Shown here piece by piece: positions 12,341 to 22,094 of a DNA stretch of 64,000 bases. The position numbers and the translations under genes are program-made. Origin of the DNA: Daucus carota subsp. sativus. Lineage: Eukaryota; Streptophyta; Magnoliopsida; Apiales; Apiaceae. The notes below the pieces were generated by a model. The model saw only the letters and a program-made list of their open reading frames with translations, made no database searches and had not been told where the DNA came from. The DNA lies in NCBI RefSeq assembly GCF_001625215.2, contig NC_030385.2, positions 29,227,598 to 29,291,597 on the forward strand, read 5' to 3'. Numbering within the stretch: position 1 is the first letter of the stretch; the number at the start of each line of letters is the position of its first letter.

Positions 12341-12956
12341 GTTGAGTGGGTGTCAACCCAAGTCCCACATCGGAAAGATAAAAAAGATTTATCTTGAATA
12401 TAAGCAGCCAAAAAACTCTATTAGCATGAGGCCTTTTGGGAGGAGTCCGAAAGCAAATCCTTGCGGGCTTGGTCACGGCCCAGAGCGGACAATATCATAC
12501 TAATGCGGAGTTAACGGGTGTTGCGCGGCCCAACAAGTGGTATCAGAGCGAGGTTAAGAAGTTGATCCTGGGGTTGCGGGCTGCAATTGTGATGTGATGT
12601 GGGGAGGCTCTCCGGAACTATGATTGGAGATCTTGGACGACTTGTGTCGAAAGTCTTTCCGACTAAGGTGGTCGGACGGCGTGTCCCGCAAGATGAGGAA
12701 CCGATGAGTAGCGGCGGTATAAGGGTCACAAGATTGGTGGTTCTTGGATTGAGGGGAGATTGTTGAGTGGGTGTCAACCCAAGTCCCACATCGGAAAGAT
12801 AAAGAAGATTTATCTTGATTATAAGCAGCCAAATAACTCCATTAGTATGAGGCTTTTTGGGAGGAGCCCGAAAACAAATCCGTGCGGGCTTGGCCACGGC
12901 CCAGAGCGGACAATATCATACTAATGCGGAGTTAAAGGGTGTTGCGCGGCCAAACA
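12341..12956 (+). mobile_element. Complete TRIM retrotransposon (LTR-PBS-internal-PPT-LTR)
   Basis: Two direct repeats of about 195 bp, 12341-12535 and 12761-12956, begin GTTGAGTGGGTGTCAACCCA (the second with an extra leading T) and end in ACA. They differ at about a dozen positions. Directly after the first LTR, TGGTATCAGAGC (12538-12549) is the primer-binding site complementary to plant initiator methionine tRNA. A purine run GAGGGGAGA just before the second LTR is the polypurine tract. The flanks TCACA at 12336-12340 and 12957-12961 are a perfect 5-bp target duplication. The internal part is only about 225 bases with no gag or pol, which defines a terminal-repeat retrotransposon in miniature. 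The long open frames across it are chance. Confidence 0.93.
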
Positions 12957-12961
12957 TCACA

Positions 12962-13930
12962 CAAGAACCACAAACCAATATCTAGAAAGAACAACTATAC
13001 TTACTTTGCCATTAACATCACATTTGAAAAACAATATTTTAATGATATTCACCTCGGCTGTATTTATAATTTCGCTAATTAAAGCGAATACGTTAGTAAT
13101 TTATTTTTTTCCCAAATTACATCTAACAAATATAGATTTTAAACTACAAAAATAAATTAAGCGAAATGTTATTAGTTTCATTCACTTGTTTCGCTATTAG
13201 TACAAGGGTAATGGTTAGTATCATAAATGAAATAATACCGTTTAATAAAAAGAAATCTATAATAAGTGATTTTTCCGCTAAAAATACATTAATCTCCTGT
13301 ACTTTTAATTAAAAAAAACTAGGATAAGTGTCGGCGGAAGGATCCGATTATTAATACAATCATACGATAACGAAACTCAAGAACATAATATGAAAATGTC
13401 TTAGATATTTATGAGATAGGGATATCTAAATTTCTCATTTATTCATTGTAATAGACGGAATCATATCCACACGAATTTGTTTCTGATGACAATTTTTTTT
13501 TTTGAAAAATAAGACAATTTTTTTTATTTTTAAAATGCGGAACTTGAATAACACTCACTCAACAGTACCCGGTATAGAGCTGCCACACTCGCACAGGCAC
13601 GCAAAATTTCATTACAAAGCAAAATTTAGCTTAATATTCCTCCCGACTAATTTAAGTATATTATTATAATAAAAATATAAATAAATATAAAAATTGTTAT
13701 TAGAGTTTATATAAATCAATAAAAAACTAAATCATTTACTCCCTCGGGTTCTTTATGTTAATTTTTGACACACATTTTGAGTTTCTTATAAAATATAATT
13801 TCATAATATTTTTTCTAAATTTTTCATGAATAAAAATTCGACGTTTAAATTTTTATTCAAAATTAAATAATTAAAATTCTATTATAAAATTATACTTTAC
13901 ATGGATCTGGGTGCAAACGCCGTAAACAAC
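12962..13930. other. Intergenic DNA; one isolated MITE end
   Basis: No gene is supported. At about 13738 a TA followed by CTCCCTCGGGTTC resembles a single Stowaway terminus, but the complementary end is not visible, so only a truncated copy can be suggested. Confidence 0.45.
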
Positions 13931-14484
13931 GGGTTAATTATTTAATTGGTTACTGAAGTGGGAATAATGTATCAAGTTGGTCACTGAACTCAAAACGGTA
14001 TCAAGTTGGTCACTGAAGTGGCCATAAATATCAAACAAGTACCTTAAAATATGAATTCAAGCAATAAAAATATTATTCATAAAGTTTTACACATTATTTT
14101 TGAATGTTACCAAAACCAAGTAAAAGGTTATTACTTCTAATATTTATGATAATATATTTAGATTTTATCAAGTTTATTTATTATTTATTTTTAAATAAAA
14201 CAAAGAAAATAATTATATAATAAAATATAAATAATAAATAAACTTGATAAAACATAAATATATTATTTTAAATACTAGAAGTCATAACCTTATAGTTGGT
14301 TGTGGTAACATTTAAAAATAAAGTGTAAAACTTTATAAATAATATTTTTATTACTTGAACTCACATTTCAAGGTACTTGTTTGATATTTATGGCCACTTC
14401 AGTGACCATCTTGATACCGTTTTGAGTTCAGTGATCAACTTGATCCATTAAGCCCACTTCAGTGACCAACTTGATAATTAACCC
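13931..14484. mobile_element. Mutator-type foldback element with perfect 10-bp target duplication
   Basis: The termini GGGTTAATTA and TAATTAACCC are inverted, and the two arms pair for about 250 bases each, leaving a short AT-rich centre. The arms repeat the motif AAGTTGGTCACTGAA and its complement several times. The flanks are CGTAAACAAC at 13921-13930 and again at 14485-14494, a perfect 10-bp duplication that fixes both ends. There is no coding capacity. The terminal hexamer and duplication length match the element at 10952, placing both in one Mutator-like group. Confidence 0.92.
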
Positions 14485-14572
14485 CGTAAACAACTGCTGG
14501 TAAAAGTATAAAATGAATCATACGCAAAGGAAATGTGGTATAGTGGTACGGGGTTTTGGTCCATAACAACTA

Positions 14573-14875
14573 CTCCCTCTGTCCCCTTAATTGTTTACAT
14601 TGGAGGGGGACACCGAGACCAAGATAATATATAAAAAATGAGTAAAGTTAGATGAAAAGTAGGTAAAGTGGTGAGACCTATCAATATTTAATAATAGATT
14701 TGAGATAATGGAAGAAAGTAGCGAGTGTAACAGTAGTTTTTATTGTTAAATATGAGATAGTAGGGGAAGATAGTGGGTGTAATGATGAGAAAAACTTACT
14801 ATTTATAGTAACGTAAAGAAATGAGAGGGACATCCCAAAATAGTAACCGTAAATAAATGAGAGGGATAGAGGGAG
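14573..14875. mobile_element. Stowaway-like MITE
   Basis: It begins CTCCCTCTGTCCCC after TA and ends with a slightly decayed GGGATAGAGGGAG terminus. Its interior, including TTGTTTACATTGGAGGGGGA, is the reverse complement of the element at 16303-16604. Confidence 0.8.
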
Positions 14876-15074
14876 AATATGTTATGAAAGGCTTATCCAA
14901 CACACAGTTTCAAAGTGGTTAGATCTATATTTTAATGATCAGGATGAAATTTTTTATTTCTACCGATCGGATATAATTTTTTATAGATCAGAACTTTTAC
15001 TTTCCGCGGAACCGAAAAATTCCGACCCATGAAAAATATAGCGAATTGGTAAAGAAAAAGGTTTTAGTCCGGAG

Positions 15075-15698
15075 TAGGGTTAAAAATGGGGCGGGTTCGG
15101 GGCGGGGACTTCATTTCCCAGCCCCGCCTCATATATTTTTTTTTTGCCCCATCCCTGCCCCATTCCCCACGGGGATTTATTTTCAATCCCCATCCCCGCC
15201 CCACTGGGGATTTAATATAATTTCGCCCCGCCCCGTCCCACTGCTATATGTAATATTAGATTTTAGATATTTATTTAAAAATTCAGTACTTTTTTCTTCA
15301 AAATTTAAGAAAAATATAAGAGACGTGTATATTAAAAGCAAAAAACTAGATAATGCATGCATGTCAAATTAAAATAACAATATAATCATGCAATATAATT
15401 ATATTAAATATAATTATTTATATTTATATTATATATATTATAATACAATATAAATATATTATATTAAATATAATAAATATATTATATTAAATATAATTAT
15501 TTATTTAAATTAAAATATGCGGGGCGGGGCGCGGAATCCCCGCGGGGATTCGACAAATACCATACTTGCCCCATATTTTTGCGGGGCAGAAAATTATTCC
15601 CGTCACTACCCCATTCCCCATATTAGCGGGGCGGATCTGCCCCATTCGGGGCGGGTTAGGGCGGGTTCCCCATTTTCCCCGCCCCATTTTTAACCCTA
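15075..15698. mobile_element. hAT-type non-autonomous element with 8-bp target duplication
   Basis: The ends are inverted: TAGGGTTAAAAATGGGGCGG on the left and its complement, ending TTTTTAACCCTA, on the right. The flanks GTCCGGAG at 15067-15074 and 15699-15706 are a perfect 8-bp duplication, the length made by hAT transposases. The outer parts carry many GGGGCGGG and CCCCGCCCC subterminal motifs, while the middle is almost pure AT. No transposase is encoded. Open frames across it on both strands are by-products of the GC-rich ends. Confidence 0.9.
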
Positions 15699-15706
15699 GT
15701 CCGGAG

Positions 15707-16302
15707 CCTTCAAATATAAATCCGACATCCCTGCCTATGTTATATAAACGGTCCTGACAAACTGCTGGAAGGACGAGCACTCTATCGTACTGGTATGACA
15801 CTTTTGAACTTGTCAGACACTCTTCAAGTCTTGGGTCGGGCACGTCAGTGAGAGAGACAAATATTTGTTTGCACATCAAAGGAATAGATGGCACGTATGT
15901 ATTGCTAGAAAGTACTGTACAGTCTTCCCCAAATTTCACTCAAAAAGATACTACAGAATAAAAGTCACCTCTCTCCACCCGTCCCATGTGAAAAATCTCG
16001 GGTTTTAGGGTCTGGTAGTCGTGTCACATGAACACACCACCATTGCCCCACTCCTACCGCATTAGCCACCCTTCTCAGATCATGTTTCACCAACATTGCT
16101 ATTTTCTTTTTAACGTATCTTTTTAACTTTTATCTTTGATCTAAGCGCCATGGCTAAGGAAAGAATATCCGACTCTAAACTAATCTCTGGGTAATAGAAA
16201 TAGGTGTTAAACTTAACTTTTAAAAAACACTTATTTACAAGCGATATGTAATCTCATATTTATGTTTTTGGATATTTTGATGAATGATAATTTTATTATA
16301 TA
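15707..16302. other. Intergenic DNA without recognised gene
   Basis: A minus-strand open frame starts at 15939 and runs through this segment into the hAT element. Its first 74 residues lie outside the element and contain no motif I recognise. No start context, splice sites or homology support it as a gene. Confidence 0.4.
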
Positions 16303-16604
16303 CTCATCTGTCCCTCTCATTTCTTTACATTACTATTTCGGAATGTCCCTCTCATTTATTTACGTTACTATAAATAGTAAGTATTTTCCATCATTACACC
16401 CACTATCTTCCCATACTATCTCATATTTAACCATAAAAACTACTATTACGCCTACCACTTTCCTCCACTATCTCAAATCTATTATTAAATATTGGTAAAT
16501 CCCACCACTTTACCCACTTTTCATCTAACTTTACTCATTTTTCATATATTATCTTGGTCTCCGTGTCCCCCTCCAATGTAAACAATTGAGGGGGACGGAG
16601 GGAG
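16303..16604. mobile_element. Stowaway-like MITE, inverted relative of 14573
   Basis: It ends GGGGGACGGAGGGAG followed by TA and begins CTCATCTGTCCCTCTC after TA. Its reverse complement aligns along nearly its full length with the element at 14573-14875. The two lie in opposite orientation on either side of the hAT element. Confidence 0.85.
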
Positions 16605-16614
16605 TAATATGTAA

Positions 16615-17374
16615 GAGCATCTCCAAGAGCCTCCTTGTTGGCTCCTAAATATAATATAAAAAATGTGGCTCTTAGCAATTTAGGACAAAGTTAAGAGTGT
16701 AAACTTCAACAATACTCTCTACATTTCTTTTCTATTTCATATTTTATTCATATATTGAGCTCCATTATAACAAAAGAGATGGAAAGATGGAGGTAACTTG
16801 GAGGGAAGGATTTTTTTATTGTGAAAAAATAAGTTAAGAGCAATGTGGTGGCTCTTAACTTTGAGGAGAGATGAGAGAGAAACAAGAAGCTCTTAGAGCA
16901 TCTCCAAGGGGCTCTCTAAATGAGCTCTTAACTTCAAATTTTAAGAGCAAGACAAGAAATAGAGCTCCAATGAGCTCCTTGAAACTCTTTAAAAACTTAA
17001 GAGCTCATCATCTCTCCTTTCTTTTAAAGAGCATGTAGGAGTTCTTAACATGTTTTTCATGAATATAATATTACTTTCCCTCCAATTTTATCACAAACAT
17101 TTCTCTCTTTTCATTTTTCTCTCTCATTTATATGAATAAAATATTAATAAGGAGCAAGTATAAAGAAGAGCATTGGAGATGAAATCTATTTCGATGTCTT
17201 AACTCACTAGGAGCCAAATATTATATTATATTTTAGAGAGTGATTTAAGAGCCCCATTGGAGATGCTCTTAGTGATTTAAAGAGCCACTTAAGATTCTCT
17301 TAGAGCAACATTTTTCCTATCTCTCCTCAAATCTCAAGTTAGGAGCCTAAATGAAAAACCTCTTGGAGATGCTC
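16615..17374. mobile_element. Tourist-like MITE carrying a nested second Tourist-like MITE
   Basis: The outer element starts GAGCATCTCCAAGAG (16615) and ends with the inverted CTTGGAGATGCTC (17374). TAA lies on both sides (16612-16614 and 17375-17377), the 3-bp duplication typical of PIF/Harbinger Tourist elements. A second element, 16896-17268, sits inside with its own TTA duplication and is listed separately. No frame of note is present. Confidence 0.8.
16896..17268. mobile_element. Inner Tourist-like MITE
   Basis: It starts GAGCATCTCCAAGGGGCTCT and ends GCCCCATTGGAGATGCTC, flanked by TTA at 16893-16895 and 17269-17271. It interrupts the outer element 16615-17374, so it inserted later. Confidence 0.8.
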
Positions 17375-17597
17375 TAAAAATTTACAAGTTATATTAAAAT
17401 GAGAATAATGGTATAGTCATGTATGTATACATAAATTATTCAATTTTTAGTTTGTTTCTATGATTACTCGCTCAAAATTATTATTTTTAAATATTTAAGT
17501 TTTGTTCCTCCCCATTTCCAAAACTTTAAATTTTAAAGTTTTCATGCACGATTTTAAAAAATTTATCTGTTTTGATTATTTTTTTTCCTGAATAATA

Positions 17598-17869
17598 CTT
17601 CCTCCGTTTCTTTTTTCTTTTCTTTTTTGGGATGTCGGTACTGTACATAACATGAAACAAATTACTAATTTACATGTGATCTACGAGACTAAATATAGTC
17701 GTGAGTGATCTTGTTGAATTCGTATTCACGGGTACTTTAATACAGTACTTTAATATAGTGAAGTTTTTCAATTTAATGCTAGTACAAAATTGAAGATATT
17801 AACGATTAAAAATGTGTGTTGGCAGACGTGAAAAACACAAACATGAAAAGTATTAAGAGACGGAGGGAG
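17598..17869. mobile_element. Stowaway-like MITE
   Basis: It begins CTTCCTCCGTTTCTTTT after TA (17596-17597) and ends AAGAGACGGAGGGAG before TA. The interior GGATGTCGGTACTGTACATAA and CGTGAAAAACACAA blocks are shared, inverted, with the element at 56724-56982. Confidence 0.85.
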
Positions 17870-18118
17870 TAATATTAAATATTTTATTTTTAGTTTTAAA
17901 ATGCAATAATCATAAAAACTATAGATTAAAAATTTTAAATATTCATGTCAAAGAAAGAAACATCAATTATTTAAAAATTACTAGATAAATATTTTTATTT
18001 TGACAAAATAAAAATATTAATGAGTTCAATAATACGTAAAAGTCAACAAAGTATTATTGTACGTATTCTCCTACTCTAAACTAGTTTTTCTACCCACAAC
18101 TAGTTCTAGACGACTTCA

Positions 18119-18125
18119 TATAAAA
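18119..18125 (+). promoter_or_regulatory. Probable TATA box of the sugar-phosphate translocator gene
   Basis: TATAAAA lies 174 bases before the start codon at 18299, with a C/T-rich stretch of 5' leader type in between. A transcription start near 18150 would give a leader of about 150 bases. The position is plausible but untested. Confidence 0.5.
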
Positions 18126-18298
18126 CTCTTGTCCATCTCCAACTCTTGATCCCCAACTTCTCACTTTGATTATACATACAATACACACTCCCCTGTATAT
18201 CACACCCCATCTTTCACCCTAATCCAAGCACGCCCCACCTCAGGGTCTTGGATTAGGCTCTCAAATCTCCCATCAAAATCAAATCTTGACAACTAATA

Positions 18299-19354
18299 AT
18301 GGGTAAAGGAGGAGCCTTGTCTGAAGGTGTGCTCAAGAAAATCTTGCTGTCTTATGCTTATGTTGCTGTCTGGATCTTCCTCAGCTTCTCTGTTATCGTC
18401 TACAACAAGTACATCCTGGATCGGAAGTTGTATAACTGGCCTTACCCCATCTCACTGACCATGATTCACATGGCCTTTTGCTCATCACTTGCTTTTGTTC
18501 TGGTGAATTTTTTTAAGATTGTTGAGCCTGTGACCATGTCTAAGGATGTTTATTTGAAGTCTGTGGTGCCCATTGGTTTGCTTTATGCTCTCAGTCTTTG
18601 GTTGTCTAATTCTGCTTATATTTATTTGTCTGTGTCTTTTATTCAAATGTTGAAAGCCCTTATGCCTGTTGCTGTTTATTCTATTGGGGTTATGTTTAAG
18701 AAGGAGTCTTTTAAGTCAGATACTATGGTTAATATGGTTTCTATTAGTTTTGGTGTGGGGATTGCTGCTTATGGTGAGGCTAAGTTTGATGTTTTTGGGG
18801 TGGTTTTGCAATTAGGGGCTGTTGCATTTGAGGCTACTCGTTTGGTTTTGATACAGATCTTGTTGAATGCTAAGGGAATTAAGTTGAATCCGATTACGTC
18901 GCTGTATTATGTTGCCCCTTGTTGTTTAGTGTTCCTGTCTGTGCCTTGGTTTATTGTTGAGTTGCCTGTGTTGATGGAGACTTCTAGTTTTCACTTCGAT
19001 TTCTTTGTTTTCGGGACGAATTCAATTTGTGCTTTTGCGTTGAATCTTGCGGTGTTTTTGCTTGTTGGGAAGACTTCTGCATTGACTATGAATGTTGCTG
19101 GGGTGGTTAAGGATTGGTTGTTGATTGCGTTTTCTTGGTCTGTGATCAAGGATACGGTCACTGCTATTAATTTGGTTGGATACGGGCTGGCTTTCTTGGG
19201 TGTTGCGTATTATAATCATGCAAAGTTGCAGGACATGAAGGCAAGTGAAGCGCAGAAGAAATCGCAACAAGCTGACGAGGAGGCTGGGAGGTTGTTGGAA
19301 GAACGAGAAAAAGAAGTAGAAGGTGGGACGAGGAAGAATGAATCTGAGAAATGA
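18299..19354 (+). CDS. Sugar-phosphate/phosphate translocator family protein (At4g32390-like)
   Basis: The intact 351-residue frame belongs to the plant triose-phosphate-translocator/nucleotide-sugar-transporter superfamily, in the KT clade around At4g32390 and At2g25520. Similarity to that clade is near full length by recognition. About ten hydrophobic segments run from residue 17 to 305. Landmarks are [13 protein letters not shown] (18-30), VYNKYIL (34-40), [20 protein letters not shown] (103-122) and the C-terminal [15 protein letters not shown] (258-272), which includes the Lys-Thr pair of the substrate region. The charged tail (about 306-351) is cytosolic-type and ends in acidic and basic residues. 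There is no N-terminal plastid transit peptide, which argues for a Golgi or other endomembrane location (inference). The substrate is not established for this clade. The single exon matches the family's usual intronless structure. The start is the first ATG and gives the conserved [11 protein letters not shown] terminus. Confidence 0.95.
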   Translation: MGKGGALSEGVLKKILLSYAYVAVWIFLSFSVIVYNKYILDRKLYNWPYPISLTMIHMAFCSSLAFVLVNFFKIVEPVTMSKDVYLKSVVPIGLLYALSLWLSNSAYIYLSVSFIQMLKALMPVAVYSIGVMFKKESFKSDTMVNMVSISFGVGIAAYGEAKFDVFGVVLQLGAVAFEATRLVLIQILLNAKGIKLNPITSLYYVAPCCLVFLSVPWFIVELPVLMETSSFHFDFFVFGTNSICAFALNLAVFLLVGKTSALTMNVAGVVKDWLLIAFSWSVIKDTVTAINLVGYGLAFLGVAYYNHAKLQDMKASEAQKKSQQADEEAGRLLEEREKEVEGGTRKNESEK

Positions 19355-21355
19355 GTTCTTATAATTAATAATTGCCACATTGTAATCTGATACGGTGCCA
19401 AAGGACATGGCTGGGCAGATGAAGACTTATTATCTCAAAGATCGGTTACTAGTTGGTATGTGTTCTATGAGAGTTCGAAACCTTAGTACTTATATATAAT
19501 TAAAGTCGTATTAGTTCTAAACTTTGTTCACCTGGATGTTATTTTAAGAGGCCTGAGTATAATCTACTATCATGTATGCTACCGAGAAACACTTTGAGGC
19601 TTATTACATTTACTTCTTTCCTCTTATGAACTGGTTTAATTGTTATCCTATATCGATATATTATGTTATTCATCTTTGTTTACATGCTGTGATCATCTTG
19701 AATTATATGAACTTGTTCTAGTCTTCCTATTTCCTTATTTCCTTTCTTGCAAATATCTTATGTTGTTCTACATTGTTTCGATATTGGATTCCTTGAGCCG
19801 TGAATGCAATTTACATATTTGGAGCAAGACAGCATGATGCAAGTAATAATACCTGCAACCTGATATCCTTAAAGACAATAGATTGTGCTGTCTGGAGCCT
19901 ATTTTAATACTCTAATAGTACGGTCTTGAACACACACTAACAATCGCTTTTAGCTAGGTGACGGATTTTTATCGACTTCAATCTCATTAATAATAATGAC
20001 TTCTTCATCAATCAAATAAAATGCATCGAATATCCGTTGCATCATGCATGTACTGCTCTGCCCAAGTAAAGTCACTGGATACTGCAAGTCTGCAACTAAT
20101 ACAACATGGAAACCAAGGAAAAATCTTCAACAGCTTCTCGGTGGAATCGGGAACACACGTGTTTTCGCTCTCTAACATGTCATGGAGTGATATCCCACAA
20201 TTTCCTTGTTAAATACATTGTTTTCACGCATTTACCTTGTTAAATAATGTAGCTGGGTCAGTATAAGCCCAAATTTGCGTTGAGATAAAAAGCGTGTGCA
20301 GTGTTTATTGTTTTTGTTAGCACTATTCGAGGTATGTTGCTGTGTTAACCAGTATAGAAGTAGTTTGTACATGAAGATACATTTACGTGTTTGTTTATCA
20401 CTTAAAAGCACGGCTTCTGGGTTTATAACTTAGAATCACTTATTCCTACTGTTTGGGTAGCATTTATAAAAAGTTAGAAATGCTAGTTTTTGTTCTAAAC
20501 TTATGCTTTTTTCTCAAACACTTTAATCATTTATATGTCTTAATTTGCTTCTACTTATCTTAAACTTACCCAAACGGCCCCTGTTATTACATAATAATAT
20601 GTTTCTCTTTCGATGTTGTCATCTTCACGTTCAGATCCGGCAAAAAAAATTCGAAAATTTAAATTCTACACGTTCGAGGAATCTGTTGTCTGCCGCTGAG
20701 TGTCCATCGGAGTTGAATAAATTTCAGTGGCCGGATGCCTAACAAAGCATTACCGCTAATCAAAAAAGTTTCAATCTTAAGATTTGTTGTTATCCCTGTC
20801 CCGAAAAAATCCGATTCCTTTGTGGTCGTCAGTGTAATTTCGAGACTGCTTTAATATCAAGATTTTTTGATCACTCAGTCTCAAAAAAATTCTGTTCTTT
20901 TGTGGTCCTATGGCTGAGGACCTCTCGCCAGAATATAAATATTAGAAAGAACATTTGAAATGAGAAAGTGCGGATATCTTGGATAAGATAAAGTTCGATA
21001 TTCAAAATTATAATTTAGAATATTTGGTGAAAAACCTTGATCAAATAATGTCTTTCTCTCTGCTTAAAGAATATTTTTATTGATAAAATATTGATTATAT
21101 AGTGAGTATAAGATATATTGTTAGAGTTGAAATTAGTTAAATATGTTCTAAATCACTAGGATATAATTTCAAAATGGTCCCAAATACCATTTATTAACGA
21201 TACATAGTGTTGCGTTTTGGATATTCATAAAAAACACTATATCGTCCTGTGTTTGTTAGGGTTAATTCAACCAAATGCTTAAAAGTCAAAACAACAAGAC
21301 GCCAAACGATCTAGCTAAATGATCTAGCGTTTCTTCCAAAATTTGAAAAGGAGTA
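19355..21355. other. Intergenic region, 3' flank of translocator gene
   Basis: The first 200-300 bases are likely 3' UTR. Beyond that no gene is supported; short frames near 19640, 20021 and 20545 match nothing. Near 20400-20580 a weak inverted pair, GCACGGCTTCTGGG against ACCCAAACGGCCCC, hints at a decayed transposon. Confidence 0.5.
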
Positions 21356-21658
21356 CTCCCTCCGTCCCAGCCAATTCTTTACGTTTGGTTTGGGCACGGA
21401 GGTTAAGAAATATGTATAAAGTAGTGGAAAAGAGGAAGAAAATTGGGTGAAGTGGTGGGACCCATCAATTTTTAATGAATAAAAGAGAGATAGTGGAGTA
21501 AAAGTAGTGTGAAAAGGGAGTAAAAGTAGTGTGAAAAGGGAGGAAAAGTTGGGAAGTGGTGGGACCCATTGACTATATTTGGTAAGTTTTGGAATGTAAA
21601 GAATTGGATGGGACATCCCAAAAAGGAAACTGTAAAGAATCCGGTGGGACGGAGGGAG
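21356..21658. mobile_element. Stowaway-like MITE
   Basis: CTCCCTCCGTCCCAGCCAAT starts after TA and GGTGGGACGGAGGGAG ends before TA (21659-21660). Inside, GTAAAAGTAGTGTGAAAAGG occurs twice in tandem around 21500-21540. It is the same subtype as the outer element at 54755-55297. It lies about 440 bases beyond the 3' end of the NPF6.2-type gene. Confidence 0.9.
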
Positions 21659-21660
21659 TA

Positions 21661-22094
21661 CTAGATTATCCAATATTAATAACTAGTGTTGAAGGATTTT
21701 TCATTTTACTGTGTTATTTTGGACATCATCAATGTAGTTTGTAACATCTTGAACCTTTATTTTATAGCTTTTTATATTACATTTACGAACTAAACTAAGA
21801 CATTATTGGACTTTTTTAACGTGGCATTCTGGTCCAGTGGTCCGCATATGAAAATTCAGGAAATGATGTCTTGGTTTACACGGTTCTTTCCAAGAATAAC
21901 AAGGGCTTAACCGGTAACAATTTGTTCGTAGAAAATAACGGAACATCACAATCGATTCACTCCTATTGACAGACTGAAAATAAAAACACTCCACACCATT
22001 TTTAATGTACATGCTCGTCATCATCGCGTAAATCATATAGCCAAATTAAGCTAGCTCGCATCCTATAGCTAGCAGCTAATTTGTTAATTATCGA
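21661..22094. other. Probable 3' region of the NPF6.2-type gene
   Basis: No separate gene is seen. The sequence directly below 22095 should hold the 3' UTR of the minus-strand transporter gene. A poly(A) site cannot be fixed from sequence alone. Confidence 0.45.

Noticed and set aside
12511..12897. A 128-residue minus-strand open frame
   Set aside because: It lies wholly within the TRIM retrotransposon and has no recognised domain; TRIMs are noncoding.
15505..15939. A 144-residue minus-strand frame
   Set aside because: Half of it is the hAT element's GC-rich terminus, and the rest matches no family I recognise.
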